Positions 17,270 through 25,481 of a stretch of DNA of 64,000 bases are shown here, in pieces. The stretch is from UBA60 sp964587885. GTDB taxonomy: Archaea > Thermoplasmatota > Poseidoniia > Poseidoniales > Poseidoniaceae. The position numbers and the translations under genes were made by a program. The notes under the pieces are model-generated. The model had not been told where the DNA came from. It saw nothing but the letters and a program-made list of their open reading frames with translations, and ran no database searches. Position 1 is the stretch's first letter, and the number at the start of each line of letters is the position of its first letter. Location of the stretch: the NCBI GenBank assembly GCA_964587885.1, contig CAZPME010000002.1, forward strand, positions 1 to 64,000. Direction: 5' to 3'.

Positions 17270-18529
17270 TTAGCAAGCATCGTAGGCTTCAATGATGTAT
17301 TTGGTGCTCGGAGAAGTCCAAGCCAATTCCGACAAACCGTCTTCGCCTTCTGCCGCATAAATAGTCACTACATCTTGGACACGGACATTACCTTCGCTTG
17401 AGCGTGCTAAAATCGTTTTGCGCTTGAGCACTTTTCCGGTTCCATGGGGGTCGTACACAGTGTCCAATGCCTCATTGAGGAACCATTCTACCTTATCCTC
17501 ATCTGCACCTTCAAAGGTCTTTGAAACTCGCTTTGCTCCACCGAATAATCCACCACCGGTTTTCTTCTTTGGCTTGGATACGGGTTTGCCTCCACTACCA
17601 CTTGATGATGCGCTTGACTTTGGTTTACCACTTGAAGCGCTTGCAGCACTGCGGCCTTTGGCCGACGCATTGAGTTCAGACCCTAACTCGGCGCGCAAAT
17701 CATCCTCAATTTGAGGCCGAATTTCCGCCTCAATGGCCTTACGTAATTCGGATTCATCAAGCCCATCAAGTTTCTTTTTCGCAGACTTGTGGTCCTTCTT
17801 AAGTTGCTTAAGTTTCTTTTCCATTGTTTCAATTTCATCAATGAAATGTGCAGCAATTTGAATCAGCGAAGCCTCCATTGAAGCCTCAAGTTGAATTGAC
17901 AAAACTTCACTATTTAGGTCGCGCCACTTCTGCCATTGCAGCAAAGTGTTAGCATGGATATCTGAACCGCATTTTGGGCAGAAAGACCGAGTTGGTGGTT
18001 TGAGTACCGGAATTGCTCGCATAGCATCGGAGTCTATATCGATATCTTCACCGCTTGCGACACTGTGAATCTGCGTACTTGCATCAAGTCCAATGGTCAT
18101 CGCGGCGCGGTAAATTTTTTGCGATAAGTCAAGTGCTCCCGAATCGATTTTATCCCACGCAGGAGTTGGTCGAGTGACCTTCCGTACCGCATATTTTGCC
18201 GCTGGTGACTCGCCAAAGGAATAGAATTCCTCAAAAACATTCTTTTTTGGGCCTTCTTCAACATCTTCGTAATCATCCTCACTTGAAGCAGCGGCGGCAA
18301 TACCCATTGTAATTGGATTGGCGCCCTCTTCAACTTTAGCAATCATGTCGAATTTTTCCGCCATCGACAGATCATCACGTTGACGAATAACTTCCTTTAG
18401 TTGATTGAGGTCATGGCCGGTCGAGGTAATCGCCCCTTCGGTGGTGAAATCATGCCCACATGCCAAGCAAAACTTTGCTGTAGCCTCGACCGAAGACTCA
18501 CACTTTGGACAAAAGACGCCTCCCATCAC
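17270..18529 (-). CDS. Double zinc-ribbon coiled-coil protein, unknown function
   Basis: A 419-residue protein with no recognised family. A first zinc ribbon has CPKC at 7-10 and CLAC at 21-24. A second CPKC at 184-187 lacks an obvious close partner pair. A charged helical region, probably coiled coil, spans about 208-285. It is followed by a Ser/Ala/Lys/Gly-rich linker (288-325) and a compact C-terminal domain (335-419) ending in Cys. No TM segment or signal peptide is seen. It follows lysS on the same strand after ~94 bp. The layout suggests an adaptor or nucleic-acid/protein-binding scaffold, but that is inference. Confidence 0.8.
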   Translation of the reverse strand: MMGGVFCPKCESSVEATAKFCLACGHDFTTEGAITSTGHDLNQLKEVIRQRDDLSMAEKFDMIAKVEEGANPITMGIAAAASSEDDYEDVEEGPKKNVFEEFYSFGESPAAKYAVRKVTRPTPAWDKIDSGALDLSQKIYRAAMTIGLDASTQIHSVASGEDIDIDSDAMRAIPVLKPPTRSFCPKCGSDIHANTLLQWQKWRDLNSEVLSIQLEASMEASLIQIAAHFIDEIETMEKKLKQLKKDHKSAKKKLDGLDESELRKAIEAEIRPQIEDDLRAELGSELNASAKGRSAASASSGKPKSSASSSGSGGKPVSKPKKKTGGGLFGGAKRVSKTFEGADEDKVEWFLNEALDTVYDPHGTGKVLKRKTILARSSEGNVRVQDVVTIYAAEGEDGLSELAWTSPSTKYIIEAYDAC

Positions 18530-18623
18530 CTCGCAAGTGAATCAATATGTATTCAAGTCCTACGGTCAAATAGTTCGCAAAATGCACAACTAACGGCCTT
18601 GGCAAAAAAGCGGGCAATCACAT

Positions 18624-20225
18624 TTAGGCAATACTCGAATTGAGCAGTGAAATTACCTCATTGCGAGGAAGTTCAGCTAGGAGATTAGCCATTTTCGGCC
18701 CATAGTGCTGGTCGAGAACAAGCCAGTAAAGAATCACAAAGGCTTGCCGTAGACCGATTTCTCTTGCATTAGCCAAATCGCAAATCGCATCACTAATTGC
18801 CGAACCAGTCCATTCGCAGTCCTCGAGTTCTTTGGCTAATGCTTGCAAGTACCCAGCCATTTCAGAATCTATATTTTGCTGTGCCTGTGGACTTGGTGTA
18901 GTTTGAATTCGCAGCCTAAATCCTTCTGGGAAGTGTTTGGAAGCAATCCATGCTCGCATTTTTGCCAGTCGCATATACAAAGTCGTAGGAACCTCATCTT
19001 CAGACAAATGTCCGGAGGCGCACAGGCTGGTAACTACATCTTCATCACGATCACGAATTTGTGCAAGCATAGCAAGATGGCGAAATGGAACCGAAGTTGA
19101 GGTCACATCCGGTTGACTTCCATCGACGATTTGCGAAAGTCTAATTTGAGCACGGTCAACTTCCCATGCTACCAATTGTCTCCGTTTTAGGTCAGGTGGT
19201 GGAACATCTCCTTCGTTTGCTGTGCGAGCGATTAGTCTCTCGTACTCATCGGCCAATTCAATTAATGCATCACCGGTATCAAATTCAATGTGGCGATTGG
19301 TCTTACTGCGGGCAATCAAGTAGCGTAGAATTTCTGGTGGCACAAGTTGAAGTGCTGTTAGTGGGCCAATTGTTAGGCCAGAACTGCTCGACATTGCCCC
19401 CATCCCTTTCAGTTGAATCCACTCATATGTGAGCGGGTGTGGCGGCTCAAAGCCGAGTAATTCACACAATTCTTTTCCAGTATCGTACGAGCCCCCAGCC
19501 GCCCCGTGGTCTTTGCCAAATGGCTCACAAGTAACTTTGAGCCATGCCCATTTTGCTGGCCAGTCCAAGCGCCAAGGTAATTTGCCGTGAAATACTCCAG
19601 TCTGGCTCAAATCAGATTGACCTTCAACGCCGTGAGAATCGCGCCACTGAATTAGTGGCCAGTTATGGCCAGTTACGACGACCCCATCCATAGTTCCATC
19701 ACTTCCGACCGGGTTGAATGGAAACCAATCTTCGGCAAGTTCTCGTCCGCTTACTCTCTCAATGATTTCCTTGGTTTCTTCTTGCCGTTCGATGAATATT
19801 CGAATCGCCTCATTAAATCGACCATCAACATATGCCTGATAGTTATCAACCAGCCGTGGAGTGACACCAATTTGCCGCAATGCCTCGATGAATGGAGCGA
19901 GAAAATAGTCTCCATATGTGCCGTCCCCACTGGGTTTGCCATTATCATTCGGAGCAGGAATTGCTCCGATAGGATGGCCAACCCATTGCTCATAATCGTC
20001 GTCGAGGAATTCGTATACTTTGCGCAAAGGGTCTGCAGTATCGACAATAAAAATCATTTCAGCATCTAAGCCAGCCTTTCGCGCCGCCCGAGTCAACATA
20101 TCTCCGGTAAGGCTTTCTCGCAAGTGACCGATGTGAAATTCTCCACTCGGTGTAATTCCTGTAGAAATGATGTGTGATTGACCCCGCTCTGCGAGCCGTG
20201 TCGCAGTAAAATCGGCCCAGTGCAG
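18624..20225 (-). CDS. lysS: Lysyl-tRNA synthetase, class I, apparent CTG start
   Basis: About 533 residues. The class I signature GITPSGEFHIGHLRES lies at about 23-38 (HIGH at 31-34), and the MSSSSG form of the KMSKS loop at about 278. The conserved family start is M-x-HWAD or MHWAD. Here HWADFTATRLAERG is encoded in frame, but directly before it is CTG (minus strand, 20223-20225), and an in-frame stop lies seven codons further upstream. The first ATG/GTG/TTG in frame (20123) falls inside the HIGH loop and would destroy the active site. GGGTGG lies just before the CTG. Initiation at CTG is therefore inferred. The PRTase-like gene ends 10 bp upstream. Confidence 0.92.
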   Translation of the reverse strand: MHWADFTATRLAERGQSHIISTGITPSGEFHIGHLRESLTGDMLTRAARKAGLDAEMIFIVDTADPLRKVYEFLDDDYEQWVGHPIGAIPAPNDNGKPSGDGTYGDYFLAPFIEALRQIGVTPRLVDNYQAYVDGRFNEAIRIFIERQEETKEIIERVSGRELAEDWFPFNPVGSDGTMDGVVVTGHNWPLIQWRDSHGVEGQSDLSQTGVFHGKLPWRLDWPAKWAWLKVTCEPFGKDHGAAGGSYDTGKELCELLGFEPPHPLTYEWIQLKGMGAMSSSSGLTIGPLTALQLVPPEILRYLIARSKTNRHIEFDTGDALIELADEYERLIARTANEGDVPPPDLKRRQLVAWEVDRAQIRLSQIVDGSQPDVTSTSVPFRHLAMLAQIRDRDEDVVTSLCASGHLSEDEVPTTLYMRLAKMRAWIASKHFPEGFRLRIQTTPSPQAQQNIDSEMAGYLQALAKELEDCEWTGSAISDAICDLANAREIGLRQAFVILYWLVLDQHYGPKMANLLAELPRNEVISLLNSSIA

Positions 20226-20235
20226 AAAACCACCC

Positions 20236-20823
20236 CTATACCATTACCGCTCGAATCAGGCCACGCAGGGGGACATCCTTGATTTCATTGAGAGTGGTTT
20301 TGTTTAGCAATACTGCACATAAGATTACTTCAGCCCCACCTTCTTGCAGGTGCTCAATACATTGCGTCATAGTCGATCCAGTCGACAATACATCATCCAC
20401 AATCATTACCTTCTTACCATTGATATTACCGTATTTATTTGATAATGCACCACTAGTGTCTTCTTGATTAAGGCAGCGATATATAGAAACTTCACTATCC
20501 AATTCGGCTGCGATCTCATGAGCGAATACAATTCCATTCAAACTGATCCCAACGACGGTATCAATACTGTCTCCACATTCTTCGATAGCCACATCAGCCA
20601 AGATGTGTCCGATAGCTGCAATTCTAGTTGGTCTCACGCCAATTGTACGCCAGCCGATGCGCATGTCAGTAGGTCTCTCGTTGGTTTCTTCAGCGGTTGA
20701 GGATAATAGCCATGTTACAGTATCTTGGGATAGAGACATCTCATCAGAGATCTGTACCGTTGAAAGTCCTGCTTTCCTCATTCCAGCGACCGTGCTGCGT
20801 AGTTCGTCTACACTCAATGCCAT
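20236..20823 (-). CDS. Orotate phosphoribosyltransferase-like HTH regulator (GfcR type)
   Basis: A 195-residue protein combining an N-terminal helix-turn-helix (about 5-42, with STVQISDEMSLSQDTVTWLL) and a type I phosphoribosyltransferase domain. The PRPP-binding motif VDDVLSTGST is at 142-151. This fusion is known in archaea as the PyrE-like/GfcR family, where a haloarchaeal member is a sugar-catabolism regulator. Here the ligand and target genes are unknown. It may be a PRPP- or nucleotide-sensing transcription factor rather than a metabolic OPRTase. It lies immediately upstream of lysS and is divergent from aIF2-beta. Confidence 0.87.
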   Translation of the reverse strand: MALSVDELRSTVAGMRKAGLSTVQISDEMSLSQDTVTWLLSSTAEETNERPTDMRIGWRTIGVRPTRIAAIGHILADVAIEECGDSIDTVVGISLNGIVFAHEIAAELDSEVSIYRCLNQEDTSGALSNKYGNINGKKVMIVDDVLSTGSTMTQCIEHLQEGGAEVILCAVLLNKTTLNEIKDVPLRGLIRAVMV

Positions 20824-20916
20824 GTTATCGTCTATTGCTGGAGCACAATGTCTATGAAGGCTACGGAAATAAATTCCGAATTTAAGGCATACTCACACCC
20901 TTATCCTGCGTAGGGG

Positions 20917-20922
20917 TTATAC
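20917..20922 (+). promoter_or_regulatory. TATA-like box of aIF2-beta gene
   Basis: TTATAC, within GGGGTTATACGAG, is centred about 26 nt before the GTG start at 20946. The archaeal TATA-to-start-site distance would put the RNA 5' end at or next to the GTG, implying a leaderless message. It lies in the ~120-bp divergent intergenic region shared with the PRTase-like gene. Confidence 0.45.
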
Positions 20923-20945
20923 GAGATGCGCATCCGGCAAAACCC

Positions 20946-21356
20946 GTGACCGACTTCGAATACGAGAAGTTACTCGACAGAGCGCGGGATAATATCCCCG
21001 AGGAGATAAGCAATCGCGCACGCTGGACATTGCCTGACCCGAAGATAATGATTGAAGGTCAAAACACGATATTCCGCAATTTCAATGAGGTTGTTTCGCA
21101 AATGGATCGCGATGACAATCATGTATTCCAGTATATGCAGAATGAATTGGGAACTTCAGGTAGCCGAGATGGACCACGTGCTCGATTCAAGGGACGTATC
21201 CCCCCGAAGCGCATCAAGAAGTGCCTTGTCAGTTATGTTAATGCATTCATTAAGTGTCAGCAATGTGGTGCACCTGATACTCATTTCCAGCGACAAGATA
21301 GGACTACTTTGCTCAAGTGCCAAGCTTGCGGGGCCACTCGCCCCGTGAAGTTGTGA
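20946..21356 (+). CDS. Translation initiation factor 2 subunit beta
   Basis: A 136-residue protein matching aIF2-beta over its full length. The central alpha-beta domain includes RNFNEVVSQMDRDDNHVFQYMQNELGT. The C-terminal zinc ribbon uses C104/C107 and C125/C128. With the alpha and gamma subunits it delivers initiator Met-tRNA to the small ribosomal subunit. The start codon is GTG. The gene is separated from the next by about 57 bp that contain another TATA-like box, so it may be monocistronic. Confidence 0.95.
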   Translation: MTDFEYEKLLDRARDNIPEEISNRARWTLPDPKIMIEGQNTIFRNFNEVVSQMDRDDNHVFQYMQNELGTSGSRDGPRARFKGRIPPKRIKKCLVSYVNAFIKCQQCGAPDTHFQRQDRTTLLKCQACGATRPVKL

Positions 21357-21383
21357 TTTGATGTCATATCGTGTCATGGGAAC

Positions 21384-21392
21384 TCTATTAAC
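21384..21392 (+). promoter_or_regulatory. TATA-like box before gene at 21414
   Basis: TCTATTAAC is centred about 26 nt before the ATG at 21414. Spacing matches the boxes before 20946 and 44280, which suggests a new leaderless transcript starting here for the 21414 and 21949 gene pair. Confidence 0.4.
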
Positions 21393-21413
21393 TCAGTAAG
21401 TTTACCATCATCT

Positions 21414-21944
21414 ATGATAGGGCTTCCTACCGACGCTCTTCCATTTATTAGGGGCGTGCAATTAGTGATTTCTGGATATAGTGGTTATACAAAAGGCAAG
21501 CGAAAGGAAACTGATTTGATAGTGAGGCAAGAAATCATCCGAGCATCCGGACGAGTCCAAACCCACTTGACTAACGTCCATGATCAATCTTATCGTGATG
21601 GCAATATCAAAGTCACCCGTGCCTGCAAACAAGTGATGGAAGAAGTTGACCAATTCCGTAATGAGGTCGATAAGGCTGAAACCGGTGGAGAGCATCCCTT
21701 TTTCTCTAATCAAAAGAGCGCTTCAAAAAGCGACTTGAAGAAACTAATAAAGCACGACCACGACGTAATTGAAATGGTTACCAAAGCAGTCAATATTGCC
21801 AATAGTTGTGAGCACGCTCATGCAACCGGTGGAGAAGAAGGAGAAGTTATTCGCTTGGCTCGACAATGCCAACAGATGATTTCATCTTGTCGTGGTTTCT
21901 TTGCTGCCCGCCTTAGTCTACTCAAGGGAATGAAGAGGGCGTGA
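21414..21944 (+). CDS. Helical protein of unknown function, paired with SPFH protein
   Basis: A 176-residue, soluble, largely helical protein that I do not recognise. It is rich in charged residues and has several His and Cys (for example NSCEHAHATGGEEG at about 129-142 and SSCRGFFAARL near the C-terminus). There is no TM segment, signal peptide or CxxC pair. It ends five bases before the ATG of the SPFH/zinc-ribbon gene, so the two are probably one operon and may act together. Confidence 0.75.
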   Translation: MIGLPTDALPFIRGVQLVISGYSGYTKGKRKETDLIVRQEIIRASGRVQTHLTNVHDQSYRDGNIKVTRACKQVMEEVDQFRNEVDKAETGGEHPFFSNQKSASKSDLKKLIKHDHDVIEMVTKAVNIANSCEHAHATGGEEGEVIRLARQCQQMISSCRGFFAARLSLLKGMKRA

Positions 21945-21948
21945 GAAG

Positions 21949-23217
21949 ATGGCACAACACCGCTGGAGAGACAGCCCTGATGTAATCGCCCGATTAATCG
22001 ACAAAGATAGTGTAACTACCTGGTCTAGTCGTGATATTGTAATCAAGCCCAATGAAGCCTGTGCAATCATGAAAGATGGTAAGGTCGAGGATGTCCTTAC
22101 TGAAACTGTGATGAAAGGTCAAGTCGGCGGTTTCGGCCGCTGGCTCGGCGGCAAATTGGGTCTGGGTGCCGTGGATAGCAAACTATTGTTCGCCATCACC
22201 GGTCCGGTAAATTTGTGCTTACCAATAAAAGGTCAATTAGCCAATGGCGAGGCGATTCAAGGTCTCGGAACCTTGAGGGTGCAGATTCAACGTGACCATT
22301 TGCCAAAACTGCTCAATCTTTTCACCAACGGCCCGCGAGAAATTACCAAAGCATGGCTTTCAACCCAACTACAACGTGAATTCGACGAGCGCGTCGTCCG
22401 CCCATTATTGAGTACTACAGCCGACGCGGCAGAATTGCGTCTACCGGCATTCCAAGAGCGCTTTGAGATGACCGCTGAAGTTGAGATGCGTAATATCTGC
22501 GAATTGTGGGGTATTTCCATGCTCAAGGCTTTCTGCTCAACCGATGCTACCGATTTGGAAAAGGCTGAAGCCTTAAGTGCAAAAATTGCTGCTCAAACTG
22601 CTCAAGGTGAAGCCATTACCGATGCTGAGATAGCCGGTCTAGAGCGTCATGAATCAGTCATGGTGCGCCGTATTGAGGCTGAATTCGCCCAAGCCCGTGC
22701 CCAGGCCCGTGGTCAAGTTAATGTTGAATTGGAATCCGAACTAAAGGGGCTACGTGCCGAAGAAGCACGTTGGGAAGCTGAACTCAAGGTCGAGCGTCAA
22801 CGTATGGAACTAACTCAATCCGAACGTGAACACAAGACGGACATCGCCCAATCCGAGCGCCAGCACAAATCTGATGTGGCAATGTCGATGTTTGAGCAGG
22901 TCCAATCCGCTAAGCGCGAGCGAATGGCCCAGCAATCGGATGCAAATTTGGAACGGCAAAAGCATACCGACGATATCCAAACTGAAATGATGCGTATGGC
23001 CGCAGATAATGGGGCACTGACCCCTGAAGTAATGCAGTCATTCTTGGATAATCAGTCGACGCAAAAGCAAGCCGATCAACCCTTGCCGAGTGGTGCCTCT
23101 AGCAAGCAACCTTCTGACAATCAACCAGCACCCACTTCAGCCTCTAGCATTTGCCAATGTGGCCAAGTCCTCTCCTCTGAATGGCTTGCTTGCCCCTCTT
23201 GTGGCACTCAAATCTAG
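21949..23217 (+). CDS. SPFH/band 7-like protein with C-terminal zinc ribbon
   Basis: A 422-residue protein. Residues 1-220 resemble the SPFH (band 7) fold as found in bacterial virion-core-protein-like/YdjP-type proteins: a VIKPNEACAIMKDGKVEDVL strand pair, then SKLLFAITGPVNL and a GLGTLRVQI segment. There is no N-terminal TM, unlike stomatins. A long charged helix (about 205-350, probably coiled coil) follows. A Gln/Pro/Ser linker then leads to a C-terminal zinc ribbon with C402, C404, C415 and C418. Such proteins often assemble into cytosolic or membrane-edge oligomers; the ribbon may recruit partners. It is paired with the upstream gene. Confidence 0.8.
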   Translation: MAQHRWRDSPDVIARLIDKDSVTTWSSRDIVIKPNEACAIMKDGKVEDVLTETVMKGQVGGFGRWLGGKLGLGAVDSKLLFAITGPVNLCLPIKGQLANGEAIQGLGTLRVQIQRDHLPKLLNLFTNGPREITKAWLSTQLQREFDERVVRPLLSTTADAAELRLPAFQERFEMTAEVEMRNICELWGISMLKAFCSTDATDLEKAEALSAKIAAQTAQGEAITDAEIAGLERHESVMVRRIEAEFAQARAQARGQVNVELESELKGLRAEEARWEAELKVERQRMELTQSEREHKTDIAQSERQHKSDVAMSMFEQVQSAKRERMAQQSDANLERQKHTDDIQTEMMRMAADNGALTPEVMQSFLDNQSTQKQADQPLPSGASSKQPSDNQPAPTSASSICQCGQVLSSEWLACPSCGTQI

Positions 23218-23270
23218 TAGATTGTAATAATAGCAAACTCAGTCGCGGCGAGAATTTCCATCTTACCCGG

Positions 23271-23852
23271 TTATTGCTCTTGATGCTCATCATTGGTAGG
23301 TGAATTGGCCTCACCCATCATGACGCTATCGTGGAGAACCGTGTCACCGACGCGGTCGATATTGACAACAACTTTGTCTTCGTCATCCTCAAGATATTGT
23401 TGGCGCACTCGCCCCGCTTCGCTATACATCCCCGCTTCTTGATAGGCTTGTGCTGCACCTTCCCAATCACGAGCAGTCTCGAGATTACGCGCTTTTTCTG
23501 CCAACACTGCAGGAGTTTCCTCAGTTGGGGGCTGGGCAATAGGTCCTCTAGTAACATTGGGTGTATGAGTTGGGCCCTGGACAATAGGGGCATGGTGGTG
23601 GTGGTGAACGGCCTGTACTGGTTGTTGCATCATTACCGGTACAGGTTGGATATGTTGTTGAATGATGACTGTTCGACCAGCCAATTTCTTGGCATTGTAA
23701 CCACTCGACATGACTCCAGCACAAATGAAAACCCCACAACACATTGCACCAAATTCGCCAGTGTCGCTACCACTTGATGTACCGATAACGCCAATGATAC
23801 TGAAGACAAGCCCAATCCACCCAATCGTGATTCTGGTGCCACCCTTCGCCAT
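23271..23852 (-). CDS. Small membrane protein with His-rich linker and TPR-like helices
   Basis: A 193-residue protein with no recognised family. Two hydrophobic segments occur at about 8-25 and 35-50, the second containing Cys and Gly pairs. A Gln/Pro/Val/Met-rich linker (about 65-110) includes five consecutive His at 83-87 and again uses QPV/MMQQ units like the proteins at 195 and 2648. A TPR-like helical pair spans about 115-153 (ARNLETARDWEGAAQAY then AGMYSEAGRVRQQYLE). The tail ends with a DRVGDTVLHDSVMMGE strand. It is convergent with the SPFH gene. Confidence 0.75.
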   Translation of the reverse strand: MAKGGTRITIGWIGLVFSIIGVIGTSSGSDTGEFGAMCCGVFICAGVMSSGYNAKKLAGRTVIIQQHIQPVPVMMQQPVQAVHHHHHAPIVQGPTHTPNVTRGPIAQPPTEETPAVLAEKARNLETARDWEGAAQAYQEAGMYSEAGRVRQQYLEDDEDKVVVNIDRVGDTVLHDSVMMGEANSPTNDEHQEQ

Positions 23853-23942
23853 TCACTCACCCTTTGACTATTCTCTGTGTAGTGGTTTGAATACTTATCA
23901 GCATCGCGACCTGACTTGTAAAATGCCTATTCTGTATCCCCT

Positions 23943-25481
23943 ATGGCAAGGTTGAATATGCCGCTATTACCGCCACTATTCATGTCGCAAGATTCACAAT
24001 CCGTCCTTTCAATGCTAGGCGATATTCGTAGTGCTAGTGGTGGGATGACTACAGTTGGACTTTCCGATAAAGTGATTGCTAAGTTTGCTACACTAGATGA
24101 GACCTTAGTTGCCGCAGTCAAAGAGGCTATTGCTGCTCATTCTGCATTGATTTTGGAATTTGGTGCCGAGCATCTCATGCGTGATGAATCTGACTTAGTT
24201 GATCAAACCCAAGCCGACCTCATCAATTTCTATGCTCCCGCTACAGTTAATCCTTACATTGCAATTGCTGCCCGTGGGCCGTGGATAGTCACCTCTCATG
24301 GTGCAGTATTGCACGATAATGGCGGCTATGGAATGTTAGCCGCAGGTCATGGCCCTAATGGGGTTGTAGAAGCGATGAGCAAGAACTGGGTGATGGCCAA
24401 TGTTATGACCCCTTCTTTTTCTCAGCAGCGCTTAACTGAGCGCCTCAAAAGAGAACTTGGCCACACCAGAGGCGAATGCCCATTTAGAAAATTCATCTGT
24501 ATGAATTCCGGCTCAGAAGCGGTCACAGTTAGTCTGCGTATTTCCGATGTAAATGCTAAGAATTTGACCGCAATTGGCGGCCGACACGAGGGTAAGCCGG
24601 TGAAACTTTTGGCCATTGAGAATGCGTTTCATGGTCGGACTGACCGTCCAGCACAGATTTCACATTCGTGCAAAGATGGCTATGATTCCAATCTGCGTAC
24701 CTTTAGTGAACGCGATAATTTACTATTAGTTCCCGCCAATGATGTGAGTGCATTGCAAGCCACCTTCAAACGCGCTGAAGACGAGGGTTTCTTCATCGAG
24801 TTAATGGCGATTGAGCCGGTTCAAGGTGAAGGTAATCCTGGTATGTGTGTTGAGAGAGAGTTCTATGATGAGGCTCGTCGCTTGACTAAAGAGCACGGTA
24901 GTATGCTACTTGTTGATTCAATACAGGCTGGGCTGCGAGGGCAAGGTTGCCTTTCCGTAATCGATTACCAAGGATTCCAAAGTGCCGAAGCACCAGATAT
25001 GGAAACTTGGTCCAAAGCCCTCAATGCGGGGCAATATCCGCTTTCAGTGCTAGGATTATCGGGGCGTGCCGCAGGTATGTACGTGGTCGGAATTTATGGT
25101 AATACTATGACTACCAATCCGCGTGCCTTAGAGACTGCTGTTGCAGTTATCGACCGAATCACTCCAGAAATACGTATCAATATCCGTGACAAAGGCATAG
25201 AATTTATCGCCAAATTAGAAGCCCTGCAAGACGAGTTCCCCAATGTGATAACTAAGGTTCAAGGTACTGGACTTCTGATTTCAGCGGAATTTGACCCAAC
25301 AACACACCAAATTGTCGGCGATGATCATGTCGAGGTTTGGTGCCGAAAGCATGGCCTTGGAGTTATTCACGGTGGCAAAAATGCCCTTCGATACACCCCT
25401 CACTTTGGGATTACTAGTGAAGAAATTGATTTGGTTGTCGACATTACTCGTCAGGCCATATTGGCTTTCAGCAGTAATTAG
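23943..25481 (+). CDS. Class III pyridoxal-phosphate aminotransferase
   Basis: A 512-residue fold-type I, class III aminotransferase. Recognisable segments are SHGAVLHDNGGYGMLAAGHG, MNSGSEAVTVSLR (phosphate-binding), ENAFHGRTDRP, IEPVQGEGNPG and LLVDSIQAGLRGQG, the last with the Asp that pairs with the PLP nitrogen. The Schiff-base Lys is about Lys358 in ETWSKALNAGQYPLS. The usual DEVQTG is DSIQAG, so it is divergent from ornithine and GABA aminotransferases. Lysine 6-aminotransferase-like proteins are possible relatives. Substrate unknown. Starts at 23943 or 23958 are both possible; a TTGTAAAA box precedes. Confidence 0.87.
   Translation: MARLNMPLLPPLFMSQDSQSVLSMLGDIRSASGGMTTVGLSDKVIAKFATLDETLVAAVKEAIAAHSALILEFGAEHLMRDESDLVDQTQADLINFYAPATVNPYIAIAARGPWIVTSHGAVLHDNGGYGMLAAGHGPNGVVEAMSKNWVMANVMTPSFSQQRLTERLKRELGHTRGECPFRKFICMNSGSEAVTVSLRISDVNAKNLTAIGGRHEGKPVKLLAIENAFHGRTDRPAQISHSCKDGYDSNLRTFSERDNLLLVPANDVSALQATFKRAEDEGFFIELMAIEPVQGEGNPGMCVEREFYDEARRLTKEHGSMLLVDSIQAGLRGQGCLSVIDYQGFQSAEAPDMETWSKALNAGQYPLSVLGLSGRAAGMYVVGIYGNTMTTNPRALETAVAVIDRITPEIRINIRDKGIEFIAKLEALQDEFPNVITKVQGTGLLISAEFDPTTHQIVGDDHVEVWCRKHGLGVIHGGKNALRYTPHFGITSEEIDLVVDITRQAILAFSSN

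Noticed and set aside
18624..20123. LysRS as an N-terminally truncated gene
   Set aside because: The missing HWAD/HIGH residues are encoded in frame directly upstream; only a standard start codon is missing.
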